Shown one piece after another: positions 11,015-18,910 of a stretch of 42,167 bases of DNA (position 1 is the first letter of the stretch; each line of letters starts with the position of its first letter). The notes under the pieces were generated by a model. It was given only the letters and a program-made list of their open reading frames with translations. It ran no database searches and was not told where the DNA came from. A program made the translations under genes and the position numbers. The DNA is from an uncultured Sphingomonas sp. Its GTDB lineage: Bacteria; Pseudomonadota; Alphaproteobacteria; Sphingomonadales; Sphingomonadaceae. The DNA is taken from positions 1-42,167 of the forward strand of contig NZ_CADCWA010000168.1 in assembly GCF_902806285.1 (NCBI RefSeq), in the 5' to 3' direction.

Positions 11015-11886
11015 GCGCCGAGCAGCAGGTCCAGCACCGCCATCCGCATCGCCACTCCGTTCGCCACCTGGCGGAGGATGAGCGAGCGCGGGTGATCGGC
11101 CACTTCGTCGGCAATCTCGACTCCCCGGTTCAGCGGGCCGGGATGGAGCACCACGGCATGCGGAGCCGCCCTCGCCAGCCGTTCGGCGGTCAGGCCGTAG
11201 CGCGCCAGATACTCGCCCGGCCCGTCGCCCAGTTCCCCGTGGAGCCGCTCGCGCTGGACCCGGAGCATCATCACGGCATCCGCGCCACCGATCGCCGCGC
11301 CGATCTCGCCCCGGCCAGGCAGCTCGTCGGGCAGGAGCGAAGGTGGGCCCGCCAGCCGCACCGTCGCGCCGAGCCGTTCGAGCAGCTTGCGGTTGGAGCG
11401 TGCTACCCTGCTGTGCCGGATGTCACCGCAGATGGCGACGGTCAGCCCTTCCACTCGCCCGAAGTGCTGGCGGAGGGTCAGGGCATCGAGCAGGGCCTGC
11501 GTCGGATGTTCGTTGGTGCCGTCGCCGGCGTTCAACACCGGGCAGTCCATCAGCTCGGCGACTGCCGCCACGGAGCCGTTCGCTCCGTGCCGCAACACGA
11601 GCGCGTCGGGCCGCATGGCGTTGAGCGTCAGGGCCGTGTCGGCCAGCGTCTCACCCTTCTTCACGCTGGATTGCTCGACCGGCAGGGTGAGCGGCGTTGC
11701 GCCGAGCCGGGCGGCGGCGGCGGCGAAGCTCATCAGGGTGCGGGTGCTGTTCTCGTAGAACAGGTTGAAGACGATCCGGCCCTCATGCCTGTCCGAAGCA
11801 CTCGCGCCGGCGGCAAACTGGTCGGCGGCGTCCAGCAGGGCCGCAATCTGCTCGTCGCTCAGGGAGTCGATGGAGAGAAGGTCCAC
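11011..11886 (-). CDS. pyrB: Aspartate carbamoyltransferase
   Basis: Makes carbamoyl-aspartate, the first committed step of pyrimidine synthesis. The carbamoyl-phosphate loop FYENSTRTLMSF, the VKKGETLADT loop, HPTQALLDALTLRQHFG and HPGPLNRGVEIADEVAD identify the family. The frame runs open far upstream into ruvX, but similarity begins at about LLSIDSLS. The GTG at 11884-11886 is the only plausible start there, 11 nt after the ruvX stop, giving 291 residues (slightly short for the family). No clear Shine-Dalgarno precedes it, so coupling to ruvX is likely. pyrC is not adjacent. Confidence 0.93.
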   Translation of the reverse strand: MDLLSIDSLSDEQIAALLDAADQFAAGASASDRHEGRIVFNLFYENSTRTLMSFAAAAARLGATPLTLPVEQSSVKKGETLADTALTLNAMRPDALVLRHGANGSVAAVAELMDCPVLNAGDGTNEHPTQALLDALTLRQHFGRVEGLTVAICGDIRHSRVARSNRKLLERLGATVRLAGPPSLLPDELPGRGEIGAAIGGADAVMMLRVQRERLHGELGDGPGEYLARYGLTAERLARAAPHAVVLHPGPLNRGVEIADEVADHPRSLILRQVANGVAMRMAVLDLLLGA

Positions 11887-11897
11887 GAGCCGCTTCG

Positions 11898-12380
11898 CTA
11901 ACCGGCTTGCGGCAAGTTGGCCAGCGCATCGATCGCACCTTGCAGGATGTGCGCGGCCGCCATCTTGTCGACGGCTTCGGCACGCCTGGCCCGGCTGACG
12001 TCCGCGGCAACCATCGCCCGCTCGACCGCCTGGGTCGACCAGCGTTCGTCCCACAGCAGGGTGGGCAGGCCGAGCGGAAGGCAGTTGCGGGCGAAGGCGC
12101 GGACCGACTGGGTGCGCGGCGAATCGGTACCGTCCATGTTGAGCGGCAGGCCGATCACCAAGCCCGCGACCTGCTGCGCGGTGGCGAAGCCGCGAAGTGC
12201 GTCCAAGTCCTGGGTGAACCTGGTGCGGCGGATGGTTTCGGCCGGCCCCGCGAAGCTCCAGCCTGCGTCGCATAGAGCGAGGCCGATGGTCCGGGTGCCG
12301 ACGTCCAGGCCCGCGAGCTTGCCTCCCGGAACCGCCGCCGCGAACTCCCCCGGGCTGGCGGTGATCAGCGCTGCCGCCAT
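11898..12380 (-). CDS. ruvX: Holliday-junction resolvase-like protein / pre-16S rRNA nuclease
   Basis: YqgF/RuvX family, implicated in maturation of the 16S rRNA 5' end; its resolvase role is by homology only. The RNase-H-like start [15 protein letters not shown], the strand [17 protein letters not shown], the catalytic [14 protein letters not shown] and the C-terminal [16 protein letters not shown] are canonical. Length 160 is normal. The 5' end overlaps the DUF3089 gene by 16 nt and pyrB follows at 11 nt, so the three minus-strand genes probably form one operon. Confidence 0.93.
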   Translation of the reverse strand: MAAALITASPGEFAAAVPGGKLAGLDVGTRTIGLALCDAGWSFAGPAETIRRTRFTQDLDALRGFATAQQVAGLVIGLPLNMDGTDSPRTQSVRAFARNCLPLGLPTLLWDERWSTQAVERAMVAADVSRARRAEAVDKMAAAHILQGAIDALANLPQAG

Positions 12381-13474
12381 GCCGCCAGCCGCTGCTGCGC
12401 GTCCTGCCGGACGTTCGCCCAGAACAGCGCATAGTCATAAACGTGGTAGTTGTTGCCCGGCAGAACATAAGGTCCGATCGCCGGGACCTCGCCGCCGATC
12501 AGGAGAAAGCCGCCCTCGCAGCGCGCACCGACCTGGCCTGGGGCGAGGGTCGCATCGCTGAGGTCGCCGTTGGGCACCAGCGTGCCGAGGTTGGCGGCAG
12601 GCGGCGCGGCGCCGTTCCGGGTGCCGGTCAGCGGATTGACGCACAGCAGATCCTCGCGCCGGCGCTGCTGGCCGGTGGGGCCAACCGAGCCGTCGTAGAC
12701 GTCGGTGATGAGGTCGGTGTTGGCGGGCTCGCCGAAGGTCTGCCAGCCGAGCACGCACCGCGCCTGGTCCGCCCGCTCGCAGGCGGGGAGGCCGAAGGCG
12801 GGGATGTCGGCGGCAGCGGAGACCGGCCAGCCGACGACATAGGCGGCGGCCACCCGGCGGGCGACCGGCTTGCCCGCGACCTTTTCCCGCAGCAGCCGGG
12901 TGAGGTGCAGCGCGCCCTGGCTGTGGCCGGCGAGGATCAGCGGCCGCTCCCCGGCTTCGAGGAGGAAGCGGTCGAAAGCGCGGGCTACGTCGGCATAGGC
13001 AAGATCGAGTGCCTGGGTCGCGTCCTCGCTCTCGAGGAGGAAAGCGCCGAACGCCGCCTGGCGGTAGCGCGGCGCCCAGACCTGGCCGGCGCCGGCCAGC
13101 GCGCTCGCCTGGCTGCGGACGAACAAGGCGGCGCGGTCGCGGCTCTCGCGGTCGTCGAGCGGGGCGTTCCAGCGGTCGGTGCGCAGATAGGTGGTCGGGT
13201 GGATGTAGAAGACCGCAGCGTTGCCGCCGGCCGACGCCGTTCCGGCGCCCTGCGGCACCCAGCTCGACGGGTCGCCGGCCAGCCCGGGGCGGGCGATCCA
13301 GTTGGCCTCTTGGGCGTAGTCCGGGCCGCTGGTCGGCGGCTGCTGCTCGAACCTGCCCTGCGGCGTCGCCCGGCTGATCAGCACCCCCTGGCCGAACTGG
13401 AACAGGGCGAAAGCGCTGGCGACCACCAGCAGGGTCAGGAAGAACACGACCAGGAGAAAGCGGCGGGCGCACAT
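12365..13474 (-). CDS. DUF3089 alpha/beta-hydrolase-like membrane-anchored protein
   Basis: 369 residues with a single N-terminal membrane segment ([20 protein letters not shown]), probably an uncleaved anchor or signal. The rest resembles DUF3089 proteins: [20 protein letters not shown], the nucleophile elbow [10 protein letters not shown], and a C-terminal [19 protein letters not shown] with the likely catalytic His. A serine-hydrolase (esterase or lipase-like) activity is expected; the substrate is unknown. Cys pairs in [16 protein letters not shown] fit a periplasmic location. It heads the operon with ruvX and pyrB. Confidence 0.85.
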   Translation of the reverse strand: MCARRFLLVVFFLTLLVVASAFALFQFGQGVLISRATPQGRFEQQPPTSGPDYAQEANWIARPGLAGDPSSWVPQGAGTASAGGNAAVFYIHPTTYLRTDRWNAPLDDRESRDRAALFVRSQASALAGAGQVWAPRYRQAAFGAFLLESEDATQALDLAYADVARAFDRFLLEAGERPLILAGHSQGALHLTRLLREKVAGKPVARRVAAAYVVGWPVSAAADIPAFGLPACERADQARCVLGWQTFGEPANTDLITDVYDGSVGPTGQQRRREDLLCVNPLTGTRNGAAPPAANLGTLVPNGDLSDATLAPGQVGARCEGGFLLIGGEVPAIGPYVLPGNNYHVYDYALFWANVRQDAQQRLAAWRQR

Positions 13475-13486
13475 CGGTGGGCGGAC

Positions 13487-13921
13487 CTAGGCAGTGCGCC
13501 GGGCGGCGGCAAGGCAAGCGAAGGAGGCGTCGCGAGCGGCACCGCCGGGCGGTCCAGCTTGACTCGGGTTGACTTGCCGCGCCGTTTGCGCCGGCGGCCT
13601 CCCCCTTGTCACCTTAGCAGGAGGCAGGGCTGTCACCTTTGGTTCGCGAGGCGCCGGAGCAGCGGCGGCCCGCCCGTTACCTTTGTCACCTTCGCGCAGC
13701 GGCTGGCTGAAGCCACTGAGGCTGAGCTCAAGCGCCCGGTCCCAGCCCGCGGCGAACAGCCGTCCGCCCGACCGGTTGCGAAAGGCGTAAGCGCTCTTGC
13801 GGCTGATCCCGGCGGCGGCGGCGGCGCGGCTGACGGAACGGGTGATGCGCAGCGTGGCGAGGAAGATCGCCTGCCGCTCAGGCGTCCAGCCGTCGCGGCG
13901 GGTGCGGGGTGGGTGAGGCAT
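13487..13921 (-). CDS. Helix-turn-helix protein of unknown role
   Basis: 144 residues from the ATG at 13921. The N-terminal 50 residues read RRDGWTPERQAIFLATLRIT followed by an HTH-like stretch, SVSRAAAAAGISRKSAYAFR, resembling the terminase-small-subunit or Sphingomonas HTH proteins that begin this way. The C-terminal half is Pro/Ala/Lys-rich and probably disordered. A TTG four codons upstream is in frame, but the ATG fits homologues better. It lies 12 nt upstream of the DUF3089 start on the same strand. Likely a DNA-binding regulator; its target is unknown. Confidence 0.65.
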   Translation of the reverse strand: MPHPPRTRRDGWTPERQAIFLATLRITRSVSRAAAAAGISRKSAYAFRNRSGGRLFAAGWDRALELSLSGFSQPLREGDKGNGRAAAAPAPREPKVTALPPAKVTRGRPPAQTARQVNPSQAGPPGGAARDASFACLAAARRTA

Positions 13922-14028
13922 GCGCCATCCCAAGCACAGCGAGGGGGCTGTAGGACAGGATTTTATGCTGTCTGCGGAAGGTCGCCACTAAGCCGTCGAA
14001 GTGTCGCCGGGTCCCGCTGCAGGCAGGC

Positions 14029-14415
14029 TCACCGACGGAAAACCAAAGCCTTGTTGACCGTGAAATTGACGAAGAAGGCTGTCCCGATGCCCGCCATCTT
14101 GGCCAGGGCCGGCGCCAGATCGAAGTGGGTTATCTTCAGATAAGTGATGCCCACATTCACCGCCAAGCCAAGCATCGCGGCGGCGGCGAACAGCAGGAAC
14201 TGGCGTCCGCTCGCCTCCGACTTGAACACGAAACGACTGCTCAGCAGGTAGTTGACGATGACCGCGATCGCGAAGCTGCAAGTGGCCGCGGCCAGGACGG
14301 TCATCCCCTGGCTGAGCAGCAGGACGAACCCGGCGACGTCCACGAGCGCCGCCGTTCCAGCCGTGCAGAAATAGCCGGCAAGCTGACGGGCAACTCGGGG
14401 GGAAGGTGTCTTCAT
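14029..14415 (-). CDS. GtrA-family membrane protein
   Basis: 128 residues with four predicted membrane helices, typical of GtrA/DPMS flippase-like proteins, which help move polyprenyl-linked sugars across the inner membrane. Family features are the N-terminal RQLAGYFCTAGTAALVDVAG, the FAIAVIVNYLLSSRFVF segment after helix 2, and the C-terminal FFVNFTVNKALVFRR. No gtrB-like glycosyltransferase is adjacent, so the partner lies elsewhere. A GATTC (GANTC) site at 14416 directly abuts the start codon. Confidence 0.88.
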   Translation of the reverse strand: MKTPSPRVARQLAGYFCTAGTAALVDVAGFVLLLSQGMTVLAAATCSFAIAVIVNYLLSSRFVFKSEASGRQFLLFAAAAMLGLAVNVGITYLKITHFDLAPALAKMAGIGTAFFVNFTVNKALVFRR

Positions 14416-14880
14416 GATTCCGAAACCCCTTTGGTCGTCGGGTTCCGAACGTCACGGGCCGCCGGTCCACGGCAAGTTGCCAGATCCTGGCAGCGGGAAT
14501 GCTCCCGACGTGAGTCGATTCTACAAGGGGCAAGAACACCGAAGCTCATGGGGATCAAATCCGCAACGGGCGCATGAAAAGCGGCATCGAGTGCCATGCT
14601 TCTCTGTGATCATGCGACTGGTTGTCTGGCGGATCGGCGGCCAGAATAGCCACCCGGATTTGCACCGGGTCCTTGCGGTTAGTGCGTAGATGGGCGTCTG
14701 CGCGCCCGATTGCAACAGGTTGTTTTACTTTGGCTTGGAAAACCCAATGCGTACCCGCGCTTGCTCATGCGAAGGTTCTCGCCGGTCCGGCCGCCGTGGC
14801 CGACAGCATCCATCGTCTTGGCGCAGCCCGCGCTGGCCCCTCCACCATCCAGCTACGCCGACCTAAGCTGGCCGACGCTC
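14416..14880. other. 465-bp stretch without a recognisable gene
   Basis: No open frame here resembles a known protein and codon usage looks random. Contents I can point to: adjacent GANTC sites at 14512-14516 and 14517-14521 plus one at 14416 near the gtrA start; a hairpin ACCCGG/CCGGGT at 14652-14670; a GGGCG/CGCCC pair near 14689-14705; and a 14-bp string GGCCCCTCCACCAT near 14834, identical to part of the large palindrome after uvrC, so possibly a decayed copy. Base composition is less GC-rich than the flanks. It probably holds the gtrA promoter and the 3' region of the His-rich gene. Confidence 0.5.
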
Positions 14881-16347
14881 CTACCGACCTCCAAGCTTCA
14901 GCCGCACGAACGCCATTGCTCCGGTGGGGCGCCGGCCGCCGTACAACGGAGCAAGCTCGCCAGGCACGAAGTTCAGCGCGAACAGGCCGCCGGCGCCGAG
15001 CGTCAGGGCGGGGGTGAGGGGGAAGTCGCGGAGGGCGCCGAGCGAGAGTTTGCCGACGCGGTACGCTTCGCCATGTTCGTCCGTGTCGAGCAACTCGCGG
15101 TTCTCCGTCAGCTCGCCGCGGCCGAACAGGGTCCAGGCCGACTGCTTCAGCCCGAGCTCGGCGACGAAGGCGTCGTCGCGGTGGTGCTCGGCGGTCTTGC
15201 GGCCCCAGGCCAGCGTGCCCGCCAGCTTCCACCCCGCCGCCAGCTCCCGAGCGTAGAGCGCGCTGGCCGACCAGCGCTTCTGGTCGACCCCGGGCTCCAG
15301 CTGCTCGGGATCGGTGAAGCGGCCCCAGCTGCCCTGCAGCGCCAGCGTTTCGGTGGGGTTCCAGGACAGCCGCGCCGCGGTCGAGTCCAGGGGACCAGTC
15401 TCGATGTTCCAGCGGTGCTGGTCCGGCTCGCGCCCGTTGAAGCGGCTGACTTCCAGCTTCAGCCGGTCGTGGACGATGCCGGCGGTGACCACGCCGAAGC
15501 TGATGTGGGTGGAATCGAGCCAATGGTGGCTGATCGGCGCCTCGGGCGAGTCCATGATGGCTTCCCGGTGCATAAAGGCCGGCGGCCCGAACGCCGGCTC
15601 GCCGGGCAGGCCCGCGTAGAGGAAGACGCTGCTGTCCGGACCGAGGTTTTGCGAGGCGGACGCGGCCAGCTCCATGAAGAAGTCGTGCGGGTGCTGGCGG
15701 TCGATCAGCCGGTCGGTGCCGTTGGCGGTCTCGCCGCTGGCGAGCAGCAGCGGGTAACCGCGCTTGCCCATCAGCGGGTCGGGGCTGAGCATGGCCCGGA
15801 GTTGCAGGGTGCCGTTGCCGAGCGGGCGGTGCGCCATGCCCATCAGCATGCCGGAAGCGAACGCCTGTTCGTCGCCGCGGCGGCCGCCCTGACGGTCGTA
15901 GACCAGGTTGAGCAGGCCATGCCCCATCAGCGTCCAGTCACCGCTGACGCCATGGAGGCCCATATGCTCGGAGCTGTCCGGCTGCCAGGCGGTGCCGGAA
16001 GCCTCGCGCGCCATCGGGTAGGGCCCGAGCGCAGCGGTGGCGGCCGCGGCGGCGGCGTGGTGCGCATGATCGCCGGTCTGCGGGGCCGGGGCGTGATGGG
16101 CGTGAGTTTCCGGAGCGGGCTGCGGTTGCTCGGGCGTGGGCGTCACGGCGGGTGCGCCATGGTCGTGGTGCTGCGCCGCAGGTGGCGCTTGTTCAGGCGC
16201 GGGCTTGGCGGCGCCATGGTCGTGGTGCTGCGCCGCGGGTGGCGCTTGTTCAGGCGCGGGCTTGGCGGCGCCATGGTCGTGGTGCTGCGCCGCTGCGGGG
16301 GCGGCAACCGCTAGCGCCGCGGCGCCGATCAGCAAGGACTTGAGCAT
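14881..16347 (-). CDS. Exported His-rich, probable outer-membrane barrel protein (metal-linked?)
   Basis: Starting at the ATG at 16347, a signal peptide MLKSLLIGAAALAVAAPAAA with AQ after it is clear; the frame is open a further 44 codons upstream without merit. Residues 21-110 are His/Pro/Ala-rich and contain 2.4 copies of a 19-residue unit, QHHDHGAAKPAPEQAPPAA. The remaining 370 residues have no named domain I can assign. They show alternating strands and MLMGMAHRPLGNGTLQLRAM and HPHDFFMEL motifs like proteins often found with copper-resistance genes. The C-terminal AMAFVRLKLGGR fits a final beta strand. Total 488 residues. Metal binding by the His-rich part is inference. Confidence 0.7.
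   Translation of the reverse strand: MLKSLLIGAAALAVAAPAAAQHHDHGAAKPAPEQAPPAAQHHDHGAAKPAPEQAPPAAQHHDHGAPAVTPTPEQPQPAPETHAHHAPAPQTGDHAHHAAAAAATAALGPYPMAREASGTAWQPDSSEHMGLHGVSGDWTLMGHGLLNLVYDRQGGRRGDEQAFASGMLMGMAHRPLGNGTLQLRAMLSPDPLMGKRGYPLLLASGETANGTDRLIDRQHPHDFFMELAASASQNLGPDSSVFLYAGLPGEPAFGPPAFMHREAIMDSPEAPISHHWLDSTHISFGVVTAGIVHDRLKLEVSRFNGREPDQHRWNIETGPLDSTAARLSWNPTETLALQGSWGRFTDPEQLEPGVDQKRWSASALYARELAAGWKLAGTLAWGRKTAEHHRDDAFVAELGLKQSAWTLFGRGELTENRELLDTDEHGEAYRVGKLSLGALRDFPLTPALTLGAGGLFALNFVPGELAPLYGGRRPTGAMAFVRLKLGGR
16154..16293. repeat. 57-bp tandem repeat, about 2.4 copies, inside the His-rich gene
   Basis: Units start at 16154, 16211 and 16268 with an exact 57-bp period; the third copy is cut after 26 bp. 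Copies 1 and 2 are nearly identical. The period is a multiple of three, so copy-number change would keep the frame and alter the number of HHDHG metal-binding-like motifs. Confidence 0.93.
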
Positions 16348-16426
16348 ATGGCTTAGCTGATCCCGGTTCTGTGGTGAACGATCGCACTGCGCTTTCGCGG
16401 CACAGCGCTGGACCTGCGATGAACCA

Positions 16427-17194
16427 TCATGCCGGGTCGACCGGCCGGCTGCCGACCACCATCGGCCCGAGCGCGGCAAAGCTGTCCATCCGGTTGCCGG
16501 CCTGGTCCCACAGCGAGCTGACGGACCCGTCGAAGTAGAGCGCGTTGCGGCACCCGAGCCCGTCGCGGAACAGCCGGGCGAACTTGCCGAAGCTCACCGG
16601 GGCTTGGCTGATGGCAAAGGTGGCGGTGCCGTCCGGCGCGATGCCCACGCCGTTGCGGATGTAGCGGGAGCGGCCGTCGGCTTCGAACGCGGGGTGGAGC
16701 TTGCCGCCGATCACGAGCATGGGGCCCGACTGGCTGGCGAAGGCGATCCGCCGGTCGGGCTTGAACTCGGCGGTCGGCACCACGGCGGCGCGGCCGTCGT
16801 CCCGGACCAGGAACACGCCGTTGGGCAGGAGGTGGAAGTTGCCCCCGCCGGCGCGGCGGTTGATGGGGTGCAGCTGCCGTCCACGCTCGATCAGCAGGCC
16901 GATCGCCCGGCCCTCGGCGTCGAACATGCCGGCGTTCATCGCGAAGCGCACCTGGCCGGCGGACCGGCCAAGCACATGCTCCAGGGCGGCGAAGCTGCGG
17001 AGCGGGCGGCCGTCGGCCCCGGCGGAACGAAGCTCGATCCGCGCCTCCGGGTCCCGGCAGACGATGAAGCGGTCGCCTTCGAACAGCAGTTGGCGGCAGG
17101 CGCCGTCCGGGTCGGGGGCGGCGGCGGTCGCCTGGGCGCTGTCGGCCTTGCGGCAGGCGGCAAGCAGCAGGAGCAGGGCGAGGATCGTCTTCAT
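16427..17194 (-). CDS. Phosphodiester glycosidase (DUF2233) lipoprotein
   Basis: The ATG at 17194 begins a short lipoprotein signal, MKTILALLLLLAAC, with Cys14 in the lipobox. The frame extends upstream to 17830 but overlaps the regulator gene and shows no similarity there. The body is a DUF2233/NAGPA-like domain: FAMNAGMFDAEGRAIGLLIE, NFHLLPNGVFLV, QSGPMLVIGG, RNGVGIAPDG and ALYFDGSVSSLWDQ. Members hydrolyse sugar phosphodiester bonds; the natural substrate is unknown. Length is 255 residues. It follows the NtrC-like gene by 20 nt on the same strand and may be co-transcribed. Confidence 0.88.
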   Translation of the reverse strand: MKTILALLLLLAACRKADSAQATAAAPDPDGACRQLLFEGDRFIVCRDPEARIELRSAGADGRPLRSFAALEHVLGRSAGQVRFAMNAGMFDAEGRAIGLLIERGRQLHPINRRAGGGNFHLLPNGVFLVRDDGRAAVVPTAEFKPDRRIAFASQSGPMLVIGGKLHPAFEADGRSRYIRNGVGIAPDGTATFAISQAPVSFGKFARLFRDGLGCRNALYFDGSVSSLWDQAGNRMDSFAALGPMVVGSRPVDPA

Positions 17195-17214
17195 CGCCGT
17201 GAGAAGTGGCGGCT

Positions 17215-18651
17215 TCAACCGAGGTTGTCGATGCCGAGTTCGCCGAGCTTGCGGTACAGGGTCGAGCGGCCGATGCCGAGGCGGCGCGCGACCTCCGTCA
17301 TCTTGCCGCGGTAATGGCCGATCGCCAGCCGGATCACGTCCGCCTCGATCTCCTCCAGCGGGCGCAGGTGGCCGTCGTCGCGGAACAGGGTGATCGCGGG
17401 AGCACCGGCCATCGCCGCCTCCTGCGAGACCTTGCTGAGTTCGGGAGCGAAGTCCTGGGCACGGCCGGAGAAGCGCGACTGGATGGCGATATGGGGGAAG
17501 TCCTGTCCGGTCAGCGCCGCGCCCTGGCACTGCAGCGCGGCGCGGAACAGCACGTTGGACAGCTGGCGAACGTTGCCCGGCCAGCCGTAGCGCATCAGCA
17601 CGGCCAGCGCGTCGTTGGCGATCGACAGCGGCGGGATGCCCGGCTGCCCTGCGATTCGCGCGAGCAGGTGCCGTGCCAGCGCCGGGATGTCGCCGCTGCG
17701 TGCACGGAGCGGCGGCACGGTTACGACGGTACCCGCCAGCCTTTGGGCGAGACCCGAGTGGAACTGCTCGCCCAGCGGAGCACCGGCCGTGGCGATCACC
17801 CGGACGTCGACGGAATGGCTGCCGTTGCACCCCACCGGGCGCACCTCGCCAGTGGCCAGGACCCGGTCGAGCGCGGCCTGGGTCTCGGGCGGCAGGCTGC
17901 CGACCTCCTGCAGCAGCAGGGTCCCGCCGTCCGCCTCGACCAGCTTGCCGACGCGTTCGGCGAAGGCTCCGGGGAAGGCGCCCGCGACATGGCCGAACAG
18001 CTCGGAGTCGATGATGTTGGCCGGGACCGCCTTGCAGTCGATCTGGTGAAACGGGCCGCGCGCGCGCTGGGACGCGGCGTGGACGCCGCGGGCGATCGTC
18101 TCCTTGCCCGTGCCCGGCTCGCCGACGATCAGCAGCGGCAGCCGGTGGCGGGTCGCCTTGGCCGCCACCGCCAGTGCCGCGCGGAACTCGGGCGCGGCGC
18201 CGACCAGTTCCTCCAGCGCCAGCGCCGGCGCCAGTTTCTCGGACAGCGGCGCGAGTTCGCCGGCGGCGCGGCGCCGGTCTGCGTTGACCGACAGCGCCTC
18301 AAGCAGCCGCTCGGGCGCGACCGGGCGCGACAGGAAGTCGGAGGCCCCAGCGCGCATGGCTTCCACCGCCTGGGCGATCGAGCCGCTTTCCGCCAGCACG
18401 ATGATCGGCAGCCCCGGGCGGTCGACGCGGAGCGCGCGGACCAGGGCGGGACCGTGCGCCGAGTTCCAGCCGCCGATCAGCACCGCCCGGATTTCATGCC
18501 CGTGCGGGCCGCTCAGCAGCTCCGTCGCTTCGCTCGCGCCGGGAGCGCCGAGCGTGTTCCAGCCTGCCCGGCTGGCGGTTGCGGCGACGAGACGACGCTC
18601 GGCGGCGTCGGCATCGACCAGCAGCAGGAAACGAATGGTATCGGCGCGCAT
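17215..18651 (-). CDS. NtrC-like regulator with degenerate receiver and AAA+ motifs
   Basis: 478 residues in NtrC order: receiver-like domain (1-125), AAA+ sigma-54-interaction domain (about 150-380) and a Fis-type HTH (VARRLGIGRSTLYRKLGELG) at the end. Key residues differ. The phospho-acceptor Asp region reads AVLIGGWN with no Asp, and the switch Lys is Arg (LSRPV). The sigma-54 contact loop GAFTGA reads GAFPGA. Walker B LFLDEI reads LLLQEV, losing the Asp. Walker A GEPGTGKE is intact. It is therefore unlikely to be a normal phosphorylation-driven sigma-54 activator, though DNA binding should persist. The gene is full length and in frame, so selection appears to maintain it. Confidence 0.88.
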   Translation of the reverse strand: MRADTIRFLLLVDADAAERRLVAATASRAGWNTLGAPGASEATELLSGPHGHEIRAVLIGGWNSAHGPALVRALRVDRPGLPIIVLAESGSIAQAVEAMRAGASDFLSRPVAPERLLEALSVNADRRRAAGELAPLSEKLAPALALEELVGAAPEFRAALAVAAKATRHRLPLLIVGEPGTGKETIARGVHAASQRARGPFHQIDCKAVPANIIDSELFGHVAGAFPGAFAERVGKLVEADGGTLLLQEVGSLPPETQAALDRVLATGEVRPVGCNGSHSVDVRVIATAGAPLGEQFHSGLAQRLAGTVVTVPPLRARSGDIPALARHLLARIAGQPGIPPLSIANDALAVLMRYGWPGNVRQLSNVLFRAALQCQGAALTGQDFPHIAIQSRFSGRAQDFAPELSKVSQEAAMAGAPAITLFRDDGHLRPLEEIEADVIRLAIGHYRGKMTEVARRLGIGRSTLYRKLGELGIDNLG

Positions 18652-18755
18652 GCTGCTGGGGTAGCGGCAAGCGGTAAAGATGGACTTAAGGGCTTGGGGC
18701 CGGCGGGCCGGCTTGTTATGGGCGGACCGGTACGGTCGGGATCCGGGGAGTGTAG

Positions 18756-18905
18756 ATGGCGGACCAAATCAACAGCAACGGGGGCGGCGAGGTCGATTTC
18801 AAGCATCACGCCCGCGACTACAGCCTCATGATCAAGCTCCTGAAATATGGCGCGATCATCTCGCTTGCGATCGCGTTCCTCGTGCTGATCATCATCTCCA
18901 GCTGA
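18756..18905 (+). CDS. aa3-type cytochrome c oxidase subunit IV, 49 residues
   Basis: A short gene translated from an ATG after GGGGAG. The product starts MADQINSNGGGEVDFKHHAR, followed by DYSLMIKLLKYG and one hydrophobic helix (AIISLAIAFLVLIIISS). This matches the bacterial aa3 oxidase subunit IV family, a one-helix accessory subunit of the terminal oxidase. The other oxidase genes are not in the window. It sits 5 nt ahead of pntAA on the same strand, an arrangement familiar in sphingomonads, so it probably shares that transcript. Confidence 0.85.
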   Translation: MADQINSNGGGEVDFKHHARDYSLMIKLLKYGAIISLAIAFLVLIIISS

Positions 18906-18910
18906 GCACC

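Noticed and set aside
11011-12468. A single fused pyrB open frame of 485 codons
   Set aside because: The first 190 codons overlap ruvX in another frame and show no similarity. PyrB similarity begins at the GTG at 11886.
14414-14689. Small open frames of 60-90 codons in the 465-bp spacer
   Set aside because: They overlap on both strands, lack convincing ribosome sites and have no recognisable protein features.
16154-16293. CRISPR-like repeat array
   Set aside because: The copies are directly adjacent without spacers, in frame with a coding sequence, and there are no cas genes.
16427-17830. A 467-codon version of the DUF2233 gene
   Set aside because: The extra upstream part lies antisense-free but within the regulator gene in another frame. 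The lipoprotein signal at 17194 marks the true start.
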